Position numbers and translations under genes: made by a program. Positions 23,228 through 31,806 of a stretch of 64,000 nucleotides of DNA are shown here, piece by piece. Each line of letters begins with the position of its first letter. Position 1 is the stretch's first letter. Under the pieces are notes generated by a model, which saw nothing but the letters and a program-made list of their open reading frames with translations, had not been told where the DNA came from and did not search any database. This DNA is from Nitrososphaerota archaeon (GTDB lineage Archaea; Thermoproteota; Nitrososphaeria; Nitrososphaerales; Nitrosopumilaceae), in assembly GCA_021323705.1 (NCBI GenBank), contig JAJPKL010000007.1:1-64000 (forward strand), read 5' to 3'.

Positions 23228-24100
23228 TTATTTGCGTGAAATATTCATGGCTATTACCTCAGCCATTAATTTGGCTGCTACAGAAGCGGTGGCTCCGTTA
23301 TCATATGGAGGACACAATTCCACAATATCCATACAGCTAATCACTTTGTTTTCCATTGCATATATCATATCGAACAGCTCTCTTGAGGTAATTCCCATGG
23401 CCTCGGGGTTTCCAACGCCTGGTGCAAAGGCCGGGTCAAGCACATCCAGATCTATACTCAGGTAAATTTTGTCAAAAGTTGAAATGATGTCTTTAACAAG
23501 TTTTGGGCCTTTGCCATCCCTGATATCTTTGTCTGTGACGGTTCTCACATTGTGTTCGGTTTTAAATGCAAGTTCTTCTTTGACAAAAGAGCGTGCTCCA
23601 ACGTGGACAATGTTGTCGGCACCCCTCTGTTCTATGATTCTTCGAAGATAAGCTGCATGGCTCAATTTTATATCGGCGTATTCGTCTCTGAGATCATAGT
23701 GCGCATCAAACACAATATACCCAGTATTTTTTGGAAAGCTCATGTACGTGCCATAAGTAATAAGATGTTCCCCACCTAAGATTATAATTTGTTTATTGCG
23801 TGAAACAAGCTCGGATGTAATCTTGCCTATCATATCCAACACTTCGGTTGCCACAACCGTATGTCTTGTGTTTCCCAAATCCTCGATGTTTACAGATTCC
23901 AAATCAACATTGAATCGATTTGAAAAAATTTCTATATTGTTAAATGCAAGTCGGATTGCATCGGGTCCAAATCTGGTGCCAGGCCTAAACGAATGCGTTG
24001 AATCAAACGGTATCCCATATACAATTGCAGAAACATCGCTATCCTCGTTGGGACTAGTAATCAAGGGGTTTCGGTTCATGTACAAATCTATAAAACTCAT
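23228..24100 (-). CDS. speB: Agmatinase / ureohydrolase family
   Basis: A 290-residue manganese ureohydrolase. The metal-binding motifs are complete: GGEHLITYG, FDAHYDLRDEY and SIDLDVLDPAFAPG. The family hydrolyses agmatine to putrescine and urea, or related guanidino substrates. A deoxyhypusine synthase at 59039 raises the possibility of a role in hypusine formation via agmatine-type intermediates, as reported for haloarchaea; this is inference. ATG at 24100 is preferred to the preceding TTG. Confidence 0.9.
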   Translation of the reverse strand: MSFIDLYMNRNPLITSPNEDSDVSAIVYGIPFDSTHSFRPGTRFGPDAIRLAFNNIEIFSNRFNVDLESVNIEDLGNTRHTVVATEVLDMIGKITSELVSRNKQIIILGGEHLITYGTYMSFPKNTGYIVFDAHYDLRDEYADIKLSHAAYLRRIIEQRGADNIVHVGARSFVKEELAFKTEHNVRTVTDKDIRDGKGPKLVKDIISTFDKIYLSIDLDVLDPAFAPGVGNPEAMGITSRELFDMIYAMENKVISCMDIVELCPPYDNGATASVAAKLMAEVIAMNISRK

Positions 24101-24179
24101 CAAAAACGCTCACGCTATATCACAGATATAATGTTATGGAAAATCTAGCAATGACAATGCAGACAATAACTCAAAGTGG

Positions 24180-24239
24180 CGAGAACGCCATTGTTCGGGT
24201 TGCTAAAAACAGGTCAAAAAATAACCTAGAGCGTTCTCG
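24180..24239. repeat. Inverted repeat between the small zinc-ribbon gene and speB
   Basis: CGAGAACGC (24180-24188) pairs perfectly with GCGTTCTCG (24231-24239). A smaller AGGT/ACCT pair (24211-24214, 24224-24227) lies inside. It sits 80 bases upstream of speB on the minus strand, so it may be a 5' leader structure, a terminator for the upstream small gene, or a small RNA. Confidence 0.4.
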
Positions 24240-24306
24240 TCAATTTTCTACACGGGTAACGGTATTTATCAATAGATTAACTTAGTTAATGTTGCCAGAA
24301 TACCAA

Positions 24307-24474
24307 CTAATTTAGAATCATAACTTTACCAAGAGTTCCACATTTTACATGCACCTGAGAATCGCTAGCCTTGTTGCACGTTCTGCATATCAAGCGTATC
24401 ACTTCATTGCATGCATGACAGCGTTGAAATTCTTGCATATCTTGACCACAGGTTCTACATGATTCTATTCTCAT
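24307..24474 (-). CDS. Zinc-ribbon micro-protein (55 aa)
   Basis: A complete ATG frame encoding 55 residues with seven cysteines in CxxC pairs: CRTCGQD, CHACNEV, CRTCNKA and a further Cys (VKCGTLG). This is a double zinc ribbon of the type found in archaeal translation or transcription accessory proteins. The TATA-like TATAAATT upstream (near 24500, minus strand) supports expression. Function unknown. Confidence 0.65.
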   Translation of the reverse strand: MRIESCRTCGQDMQEFQRCHACNEVIRLICRTCNKASDSQVHVKCGTLGKVMILN

Positions 24475-24558
24475 ACATATAAAAATTACAAATTCTACTT
24501 ATAAATTATATGGATATTAGTATTGACTAATGAATGAAAAATAAGTAGGCGTACAGAT

Positions 24559-25968
24559 TTAGGCGCTCAGAAGCTTTTTTCGTATGATTTCAAGCGTAGT
24601 GCTCGGATCAGCCTTGCCTTTTGTCTTGCGCATTACCTTTCCTACGATATAGTTTATCGTATCAGGATTCTGCTTGGCTTCTTTAACTGCTTTTTCCTCC
24701 TCCTTGAATACTTCATCAATTATTTTCTCAAGGGATGACGCATTGCTTACGCTGCCCAAGTCAAGGCTTGAGACAATTTCTGAAAACGATTTTCCAGTCT
24801 TTATCATCTCGTATAGAGCAGCCTTGCCTGAATTTCTTGTTATTTTGTTGCCTACAATTGCATCTGCCAAGTCTGAGATGTGCCTGTGTGTAACTTTCAG
24901 ATCTATCTTCTTCTCTCTTGTATCTGCAAAGCCCATAAGATCTGTAGTGATTATGTTTGCGATTTCTTTTGCGTTAGATTCTGTATGTGCTTTCTCAAAT
25001 AGATCAGAGTAAAACTTGTCTGACGACAAGACTTCAGCAACCTGTGTTGGGATGCCATATTTTTTGATATAGCGTTCCTTTTTGGCCACGATGCTTTCAG
25101 GCATCTGCTTTCTGAGATTATCAATTTTGTCTTGGGTTATGGTTACAAGCGGTATGTCTGCTTCTGGCAAGTACCTATAGTCTTGTTCTTCTTCTTTTGA
25201 CCTTGCCGAAACCGTAATCTTTCTTGCCTCGTCCCAATGTCTTGTTTCTGCTGCAACCTCAATATTGCGGTCAACAAGACTTTGCTGCCTGGTTATCTCA
25301 AAATGTAGTGCTTTTTCAATATCTCTAAAAGAGCCGACATTTTTTATTTCAACCCTGTTTCCTTTTTCAACTGAGATATTTCCATCAACTCTCATTGCTC
25401 CCTCAAGATATGGGTCAGACACTTCCAGGTTCTCAACCAGATCTGCAAGTACATTAAGAAATATTCTCACCTGCCTTGGATTTTCAAAATCCGGCTCTGT
25501 CACAATCTCAACTAATGGAGTTCCCGCTCTGTTATAGTCTACAAGTGTAATCTGGGTTTTTTCGGAGATTCCTTCATAGACCAGCCTTCCCGGATCCTCT
25601 TCAATCTGAATTCTTCTTATTCTGATTTCTTTTCCTTCTATCTGAATAGAGCCGTCTGAGCCTATACTTGTGGGCCCGTACGCATTGTATTGGGTAATCT
25701 GAAAGTTCTTTGGCAGGTCAGGATAAAAATAATTTTTTCTAAAGAAGCTTATCTGTTCTGGAATCTGGCACCCAAGAGCTAATGATATCATTGCTGCTTT
25801 CTCTACTGCTTTTTTATTGAGTATTGGCAATGAGCCCGGTAGCCCAATGCAGATTGGACATATGTTAGAGTTTGGAGTTAAATTACGATAGTCAGCCTTG
25901 CAGTTGCAAAATAGTTTGCTTTCAAGTTTTGTCAGCTGGCAGTGAATTTCTAAACCAATCTTTGTCAA
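24559..25968 (-). CDS. gatB: Asp/Glu-tRNA amidotransferase subunit B
   Basis: A 469-residue subunit of GatCAB. It binds the mischarged tRNA and activates the Asp/Glu side chain with ATP. It has the family start KIGLEIHCQL, a Cys-rich site (CNCKADYRN, CPICIGLPGSLP), the RIQIEEDPGRL motif and a YqeY-like C-terminal tail domain (GKADPSTTLEIIRKKL). Start is TTG at 25968, overlapping the gatA stop by 4 bases. Last gene of the aspS-gatC-gatA-gatB operon. Confidence 0.96.
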   Translation of the reverse strand: MTKIGLEIHCQLTKLESKLFCNCKADYRNLTPNSNICPICIGLPGSLPILNKKAVEKAAMISLALGCQIPEQISFFRKNYFYPDLPKNFQITQYNAYGPTSIGSDGSIQIEGKEIRIRRIQIEEDPGRLVYEGISEKTQITLVDYNRAGTPLVEIVTEPDFENPRQVRIFLNVLADLVENLEVSDPYLEGAMRVDGNISVEKGNRVEIKNVGSFRDIEKALHFEITRQQSLVDRNIEVAAETRHWDEARKITVSARSKEEEQDYRYLPEADIPLVTITQDKIDNLRKQMPESIVAKKERYIKKYGIPTQVAEVLSSDKFYSDLFEKAHTESNAKEIANIITTDLMGFADTREKKIDLKVTHRHISDLADAIVGNKITRNSGKAALYEMIKTGKSFSEIVSSLDLGSVSNASSLEKIIDEVFKEEEKAVKEAKQNPDTINYIVGKVMRKTKGKADPSTTLEIIRKKLLSA

Positions 25969-27416
25969 AGTGGTACCCTCGGAAGATTTGTTGCCTGTTG
26001 AAGTGAGTATCCAGCCTGCAGTAAACTTTTTTCCTCAAAAGAATTGGCAAGGATTTGCATTCCAATTGGAAGTCCAGAACTTGAGATTGCAAATGGAATA
26101 GATATTGCTGGAATACCTGTCAGATTGGCAGTAATTGTGTTGATGTCAAGCAGATACAGTGTGAGCGGGTCATCTATTTTCTCACCAATCTTGAATGGAA
26201 GTATCGGCATTGTGGGTGCTAAGAGAAAGTCTACTTTTGTGAATGCCTCATCAACCTGAGATTTCATCATTGCTCGGACCTTTTGGGCTTTCAGATAATA
26301 CTTGCCATAATATCCGGCAGAGAGTACAAATGCGCCAAGAAGCATTCTTCGTGTAACTTCAGGCCCAAAATTGCTTCTGATTTTTGAGACATATGCTTTA
26401 AACTCAAAACCTTCGCTTCCAAAATCAAATCCATATCTCAGGTTATCATATCTTGCCAAATTACTGCTTGCTTCTGCAGAAGCGATTGTATAATAGGCTG
26501 CAACGGAATGCTCTACTGCATCAAGTGAAATTGTGATACATTCAGCACCAAGTTCTTGTAACTTGGATACGGCATTGTTTGTTGCCGAAGAAACTTCCTT
26601 GTCTACCCCCTCCCCTATCATTTGCTGAACTAGACCAATTTTTTTTCCTTTGATTCCACTATCCAAGCCAGCAGTGTAATCCACTTTGTTGTTTTGTACA
26701 GTTGTATCATCGCGGGGATCATGCCCTGCAATAATATTCATCACAAGGGCAATGTCTTCAACCCTTCTTGCCACAGGCCCTATCTGCTCTATACTATTTG
26801 CATATGAGACAAGACCATACCTGCTAACAAGGCCGTAGGTGGGCTTCAAACCCACCACAGAACAAAAGCTTGCAGGACTTCTAACTGAGCCTCCAGTATC
26901 AGAGCCAAGCGATATCATACATTCAAGCGCACTAACAGAGACCCCACTTCCGCCAGACGACCCACCTGGAACATATTCAGTATTCCATGGGTTTCTACTT
27001 GGTCCAAAGTGACTGAATTCTGTAGTAGAGCCCATAGCAAACTCGTCAAGGTTTACCTTACCAATTATCACAGCATCTTCCTGTCGCAATCTTGAGATAA
27101 CCGTAGCATCATATGGTGAAACGAAATTCTCAAGCATCTTGGATGCGCAAGTGGTTTTAAGCCCAAAAGTGCATATGTTGTCTTTTATGGAAACAGGCAT
27201 CCCAAGAAGAGAGCCAACTTTTTCCTTTGCCTTGATTTTTTTGTCGATTGATTTTGCTTTGTTCAAGGCATTTTGTTCATCTATTGTAATGTAAGCGTGC
27301 ACTTTGTCTTCTACCGTGTGGACTCTGTCTAGCGTCTTTGCAACAAATTCTTCAACTGAGATATTGCCTGCACGTACACGCGACAAGTATTCGGTTGCCG
27401 AGATTTCAAGACTCAT
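25965..27416 (-). CDS. gatA: Asp/Glu-tRNA amidotransferase subunit A
   Basis: A 483-residue amidase-signature enzyme that releases ammonia from glutamine. The Ser-cisSer-Lys triad region is present: SIKDNI with the Lys, PGGSSGGSGVSV, and LGSDTGGSVRSPASFC. It abuts gatC directly with no intervening base and overlaps gatB. Works with GatB and GatC to convert Asp-tRNA-Asn and Glu-tRNA-Gln to the amidated forms. Confidence 0.96.
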   Translation of the reverse strand: MSLEISATEYLSRVRAGNISVEEFVAKTLDRVHTVEDKVHAYITIDEQNALNKAKSIDKKIKAKEKVGSLLGMPVSIKDNICTFGLKTTCASKMLENFVSPYDATVISRLRQEDAVIIGKVNLDEFAMGSTTEFSHFGPSRNPWNTEYVPGGSSGGSGVSVSALECMISLGSDTGGSVRSPASFCSVVGLKPTYGLVSRYGLVSYANSIEQIGPVARRVEDIALVMNIIAGHDPRDDTTVQNNKVDYTAGLDSGIKGKKIGLVQQMIGEGVDKEVSSATNNAVSKLQELGAECITISLDAVEHSVAAYYTIASAEASSNLARYDNLRYGFDFGSEGFEFKAYVSKIRSNFGPEVTRRMLLGAFVLSAGYYGKYYLKAQKVRAMMKSQVDEAFTKVDFLLAPTMPILPFKIGEKIDDPLTLYLLDINTITANLTGIPAISIPFAISSSGLPIGMQILANSFEEKSLLQAGYSLQQATNLPRVPL

Positions 27417-27692
27417 TCAAATCATCTTTGGAGCCCGAACAAAGTTATTCTGATCTTTTTTCAGATAATCTATCAAGGGTTTTCCATCGCTTTGGAATTG
27501 TTCATACTTGTCATCGCGCAGACTTTCAAAAGATACCTCTTTTCTCAAGGTCTTGTCTGAATTATACTCTACCCTGTCAAGCCTTTCAAAGTAATTTAGA
27601 ATTTGATCTACTTGCTGTATGTACTTTTCTGGTTCTTTGAGGTCTACTTTAACTAAATCTCCAAGATGCGCTATCTCTTTTCTATCTACCAT
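27417..27692 (-). CDS. gatC: Asp/Glu-tRNA amidotransferase subunit C
   Basis: A 91-residue helical subunit that wraps GatA and GatB. The family pattern is visible (IAHLGDLVKVDL, IQQVDQILNYFERLDRVEY, LRDDKYEQF). It is nine bases downstream of aspS and abuts gatA, consistent with a four-gene operon for indirect Asn-tRNA synthesis. Confidence 0.9.
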   Translation of the reverse strand: MVDRKEIAHLGDLVKVDLKEPEKYIQQVDQILNYFERLDRVEYNSDKTLRKEVSFESLRDDKYEQFQSDGKPLIDYLKKDQNNFVRAPKMI

Positions 27693-27701
27693 TTTGATCC
27701 A

Positions 27702-29012
27702 CTACGGTGTAAGTCTATCAACGTCTCTTGGATAAAATGTGGTATCCCTTATGTTTTCTGTGCCAGTAAGTGCCATCATCAATCTTTCAAGTCCTATCCC
27801 ACATCCTGCGTGAGGCGGCACTCCATAATCAAATACCCTAAGATGGTAATCAAAGGCATCAAGCTTGAAACCCTTGTTTTTCATTCTTTCTTCAAGCTCG
27901 TTTCGTTTCTCAATTCTTGTGCTTCCAGAAGACAGTTCCAAATCACCAAACATGAGGTCAAATGACTCCGATATCTTAGGATCATCGGCTTTAGCTTTGA
28001 CATAAAATGGCTTGGGAGCAAGTGGCCAGTCTTTTATGAAATAAAACCCTGAAACATTGATTTTTCGTAAATGAGACGGGTAGAGGTCATCGCCCCACTC
28101 TATTTTTGCGCTTGCATTTTTCATCTTTTCAACCAACTCGGAATACGAATACTGAGGTATACTAGTTGGGATTTCTGGAACATTGTATTCTAGTCCTTTC
28201 AGTGTCTTGATATAATCACTTACTGTATGAATTGATTTTATGATGATGTTTTCTATATGTTTCATGATATCGTTATAATCTACAAATGCCTCTTCAAGAT
28301 CTATTGATATTGCCTCTGAAAGGTGTCTGTTGGTCCTAGAAGGCTCAGCCCTAAAGATTGGTGCAATCTCAAAGACTTTTTCAAAGCTCAGTGTTAGTTG
28401 CTCTTTGTAAAGCTGTGGACTCTGGGCAAGAAAAGCTTCCTTGTTGTAGTAAAATATTGGAAACAGTGCAGCTCCTCCTTCGGTTGCAGTAGCAATCATT
28501 TTTGGAGTGTTAATTTCAAGAAAGCCTTTTTCATATAGATATTCTCTGATAGATTTGAGAACAAGGCTTCTCATCTTGAACACATGTTGCAAAACATTTC
28601 GTCGCAAATCTATTGCGCGAATCTCAAGACGCGTATCAATATTAGCAACAGTCTTTGTCTGCCATGTGAATGGCGCAATTTTATCGACACTAGAGAAAAC
28701 CCTCATTTCAGAAGGAATTATCTCAGCTCCGTTTGGAGCCTTGCTTGATGGTTTTACTGTTCCCTTGATTGCAATCGTTGATTGTTCTTTTATCTTTACG
28801 AGCGCATTTTTAATTTCGTCTGGACATACACCTGCTTTTGCTGTGATTTGCATCTCACCTTCCTTGTCATTTAGCATAACAAAAACAAGGTTACCATGAT
28901 CCCGCACACTTGAGACCCATCCCATAACTACTACTTCTTTTCCTTCAAGTGACGGATGGACATCCTTGGAAAATGCACTACGTCTCCAATTGCCAAGTTC
29001 TGTATCTATCAA
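27702..29012 (-). CDS. aspS: Aspartyl-tRNA synthetase (archaeal, probably non-discriminating)
   Basis: A 436-residue class II synthetase. The N-terminal OB-fold anticodon domain (VVVMGWVSSVRDHGNLVFVM) is followed by a catalytic core with motif 2 FEIAPIFRAEPSRTNRHLSE and motif 3 GCGIGLERLMM. It heads the operon with gatCAB, which strongly suggests that it charges both tRNA-Asp and tRNA-Asn and hands Asp-tRNA-Asn to the amidotransferase. Confidence 0.95.
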   Translation of the reverse strand: MIDTELGNWRRSAFSKDVHPSLEGKEVVVMGWVSSVRDHGNLVFVMLNDKEGEMQITAKAGVCPDEIKNALVKIKEQSTIAIKGTVKPSSKAPNGAEIIPSEMRVFSSVDKIAPFTWQTKTVANIDTRLEIRAIDLRRNVLQHVFKMRSLVLKSIREYLYEKGFLEINTPKMIATATEGGAALFPIFYYNKEAFLAQSPQLYKEQLTLSFEKVFEIAPIFRAEPSRTNRHLSEAISIDLEEAFVDYNDIMKHIENIIIKSIHTVSDYIKTLKGLEYNVPEIPTSIPQYSYSELVEKMKNASAKIEWGDDLYPSHLRKINVSGFYFIKDWPLAPKPFYVKAKADDPKISESFDLMFGDLELSSGSTRIEKRNELEERMKNKGFKLDAFDYHLRVFDYGVPPHAGCGIGLERLMMALTGTENIRDTTFYPRDVDRLTP

Positions 29013-29260
29013 GCTGTTTCATCAAATGTGCTCTTGTTAGTGTTAATTTATGTATCGTATGCCAATATTTTGCAAAACCCATAGATGCAAAAGTAGAAAA
29101 TTTTTTCCGCAATCATGTACTTTTTGTCAGTGTTGCAGCCCCAAAAATGCGGTATCATAATTTGTAAATATTTGTAAATTTTCATGAAATTTGAAATAAA
29201 CGACGCAATATTTCTTAAAAAAAGGTTATATTTACCAAAAAGTTATAATATAATGAATTA
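29013..29260. other. Intergenic region between aspS and the UbiA gene
   Basis: Together with 29261-29325 this 313-base gap separates two divergent genes. It is AT-rich, with a short direct repeat TTTGTAAAT near 29160-29180 and a TATA-like TTATAATATAAT near 29243-29254 in front of the UbiA gene. No gene is seen. Confidence 0.5.
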
Positions 29261-29278
29261 TTCTCCATATATGGGGAA
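29261..29278. promoter_or_regulatory. Palindromic operator candidate at the UbiA promoter
   Basis: TTCTCCATATATGGGGAA is a near-perfect 18-base palindrome with one mismatch, about 10 bases downstream of the TATA-like TTATAATATAAT, i.e. near the predicted transcription start. Half-sites TTCTCC and GGAGAA recur in the promoter of the regulator gene 30299-31255. Confidence 0.5.
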
Positions 29279-29325
29279 TAAGTGTTTGTTTGTCTTCATT
29301 TTAACATACAAGGAGGAATCCAAGA

Positions 29326-30243
29326 ATGACCATGTATAAAGCAGATAATAAACATCAGAATTCTAGCAAGACCAGCAATTCCACAAGCCAAGTAAAATCA
29401 CAGTATTTACTTTTCAAGTCAAGGATTCAGAGAAGTTTAGTATTTACAAGCACCACATTAGTGAGTCTCCTCATCGCGTCAGATTTTCACCCACAATTAT
29501 TCCACCTCATCGTTCTGCCGTTAATAACGATGTTTGCGTCATTATCCACATATCTGTTAAATGACATAGTGGACATAAAAGTAGACAAGATAAATGATCC
29601 AAGCCGGCCACTTGTTTCCGGTCAAGTTCGCAAATCTGATGCCATCATTCTAGTTACCTTACTATCAGCGGCATCAATAGGATTAGCATACATGGTAAAT
29701 ACTGGAACAATACTTTGGTCAATAGCTTGTTTAGCTATAGGGTTGCTGTACTCAATTCCAAAAGTATCTCTCAAGGATCGATTCGTCATTAAGACAATTG
29801 CAGTTGCAATTGGAGGTTTTCTTGCTTCTATGATTGGCTCCAGTACTATCAGCATATTTGATGAGCGTTCAATGGTTTCAGCCATATCTTTCATGATGTT
29901 AATTTTTGTGACCTCACCCATTAATGATTTAGCTGACTATGTAGGAGATAAAAACAATGGAAGAAGAACAATACCAATAGTGATTGGTCAGAAAAATACA
30001 GTTTTGATGGCCATTACTATACCATTTATCATAGCGTCTATGTTTTGGTTTTTTTATGAACGCTGGGATTTTCACATATTAACACCAATAGCGCTCACAT
30101 TTCTTGCAATCACATCACTTCTAATTCTGCGACCAATCTTTTTGAAAATGAACGATTACAAATATGTGAGAAAAAGACACAAAAAAGCTGTATTGCTTCA
30201 TTTTGGACTTCAAATCGCACTACTCATAGGCGTTATCATATAG
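29326..30243 (+). CDS. UbiA-family prenyltransferase
   Basis: A 305-residue membrane enzyme with about eight helices. Both Asp-rich metal/diphosphate motifs are present: NDIVDIKVDKIND and NDLADYVGDKNNG. The first is followed by PSRPLVSGQV, as in archaeal digeranylgeranylglyceryl phosphate synthases that attach the second lipid chain; other UbiA roles are possible. Start is ATG at 29326 with a strong AAGGAGG at 29311-29317, unusual here because most genes look leaderless. The leader carries the palindrome 29261-29278. Confidence 0.88.
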   Translation: MTMYKADNKHQNSSKTSNSTSQVKSQYLLFKSRIQRSLVFTSTTLVSLLIASDFHPQLFHLIVLPLITMFASLSTYLLNDIVDIKVDKINDPSRPLVSGQVRKSDAIILVTLLSAASIGLAYMVNTGTILWSIACLAIGLLYSIPKVSLKDRFVIKTIAVAIGGFLASMIGSSTISIFDERSMVSAISFMMLIFVTSPINDLADYVGDKNNGRRTIPIVIGQKNTVLMAITIPFIIASMFWFFYERWDFHILTPIALTFLAITSLLILRPIFLKMNDYKYVRKRHKKAVLLHFGLQIALLIGVII

Positions 30244-30298
30244 ACAGAATGTAGTAATAGACGCTGAATTGGTTTTGAAAATACTAGTTTACTGAAGA

Positions 30299-31255
30299 TT
30301 ATGCTTTGTTGATTTTAGATATAGGTTGTGGAGGAGTTAGAACAGCGTCTTTCCACCATTCATCGAAAACGGATTTCATTTGGGTTGCAAAAGACGGATC
30401 TTCAGTGTATACAGATAATGCAAACTTCTTTGGATTATAGTTATCTACTATTTCTATTCCTACCATTTTATTATCTACGATAAGTAGTGAAAATGGGACG
30501 TCAACATATTTACGTTGAATGTTAGATGGATAGAACGGATTTGCAACTACTGTCATTCTTTCAGCTTCATTCTTATCATGTTTGTTAATTGCTTTCCCAC
30601 TATTGTTGAAGAATTCTTTAACAGTATTGATATCTGCCAAAATCTTAACCTGTACACCAGTTGTAGATCTCTTCAAAACTGAATTAATTATCAAGTCGTT
30701 AGTGAATCGCGATGCGATGAATATTTCACGTTGTGCAAATTCTAACATCTCCAACGCTTTTGAGATCATGTCATCAAACGTATTTATGACAAGCGTTTTC
30801 TTACTTAGATACCTAGAAGATTCAGAGTGTTTGTGAGGACTTACTCGTGATAAGAATTCTGATATCTCAGCGTTGTCAAATTTTGAGCTTTTCTTTAACA
30901 CATCTATCATTTCAAACTCTTTGATATTGGAAATAGTATCAAGCAAACTTACAATGTGATTATTGTAAATTAGATCTCCAAGACTCGTGTGTAAATAGGC
31001 ATTTCCTTTTTTAGTTATCAGGTTGAGGTCGTACAATTGTTTCAGTCTAGTATAGTATTGTTTCTTTGTCAAACCTATTTTTTGCGGTGTATCTAATTCA
31101 GACTTCAAACCATCTTTTGCCATGACAAATATTTCTAATGCGTCTGATTTTGACAGTATTGACATGACATCACCCATATGCCGAAGAGCTTTTGTGTCAT
31201 TAATTGATAAAATAGATTGCATTTGCTGATAAGATGAAATCTTGTCTGTTTTCAT
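30299..31255 (-). CDS. Winged-helix regulator with PLD-like/TrmB-type sensor domain
   Basis: A 318-residue protein. An N-terminal winged helix (DALEIFVMAKDGLKSELDT, IGLTKKQYYTRLKQLYDLNL) is followed from about residue 150 by an alpha/beta domain (MLEFAQREIFIASRFTNDLI, GVQVKILADINTV, PFSLLIVDNKMVGIEIVD) like the phospholipase D-like C-terminal domain of TrmB-type regulators. The HKD catalytic motif is not intact, so it probably senses a ligand. It is convergent with the UbiA gene and may recognise TTCTCC/GGAGAA half-sites in both promoters (inference). Confidence 0.8.
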   Translation of the reverse strand: MKTDKISSYQQMQSILSINDTKALRHMGDVMSILSKSDALEIFVMAKDGLKSELDTPQKIGLTKKQYYTRLKQLYDLNLITKKGNAYLHTSLGDLIYNNHIVSLLDTISNIKEFEMIDVLKKSSKFDNAEISEFLSRVSPHKHSESSRYLSKKTLVINTFDDMISKALEMLEFAQREIFIASRFTNDLIINSVLKRSTTGVQVKILADINTVKEFFNNSGKAINKHDKNEAERMTVVANPFYPSNIQRKYVDVPFSLLIVDNKMVGIEIVDNYNPKKFALSVYTEDPSFATQMKSVFDEWWKDAVLTPPQPISKINKA

Positions 31256-31265
31256 GTTGGGTTTG

Positions 31266-31314
31266 TTCTCCTAATTCTCGTATAACCTTCATATACTTAT
31301 CTATTTTGGGAGAA
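31266..31314. promoter_or_regulatory. Separated TTCTCC / GGAGAA half-sites upstream of the regulator
   Basis: TTCTCC at 31266-31271 and GGAGAA at 31309-31314 flank the likely core promoter of the 318-aa regulator. They match the arms of the palindrome at 29261-29278. The rest of the 309-base gap (31256-31564) is AT-rich and shows no gene. Confidence 0.35.
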
Positions 31315-31564
31315 TAAAGTCGGAGCTTCACCGAATGAATGCCATTAAGCCTTTTATTACCAAAAATAGATCAATACTTCAATTTATTATATAATAATGT
31401 CATATATTTTAGGGTTTTAGACGTTTACAAATAAAAACATATGAATTTGTGTAACATATTTTACGTTCAAATCAGACCCTTCCCCATGAATACAAAACCA
31501 GAATTGTGATCATCAAGATTCCTTTCTCCAAAAAGCTCAAATTCAAAGATATAGTCTCAAGCAC

Positions 31565-31780
31565 ATGACACTGTCAAAAAGAGAAAAAGCAATTATTTCT
31601 ATTTCGCATACGATGATGCTTTATTCTATAAGACTGCAAAATGATAAGATTCCAGAGCGCCAATCTGTGATAGATTTTGTTTTAAAGAATACACCAGAAG
31701 AGCTTAAACCAGATTTATCCATGGAATTAATTGATGATGTGTTTGCTTTTATTTCAGAGCAACATATGGAACTTTCATAA
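31565..31780 (+). CDS. Small helical protein upstream of purP
   Basis: A 71-residue acidic, all-helical protein (begins MTLSKREKAIISISHTMMLY). It has no cysteines and no membrane segment. It is 26 bases before purP on the same strand and may be co-transcribed. I do not recognise it. Confidence 0.55.
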   Translation: MTLSKREKAIISISHTMMLYSIRLQNDKIPERQSVIDFVLKNTPEELKPDLSMELIDDVFAFISEQHMELS

Positions 31781-31806
31781 ATACCGTAAGATACGAGTAT
31801 TATTGA

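Noticed and set aside
28949-29167. 72-codon frame over the aspS start
   Set aside because: It overlaps the aspS N-terminus on the other strand and has no protein-like features.
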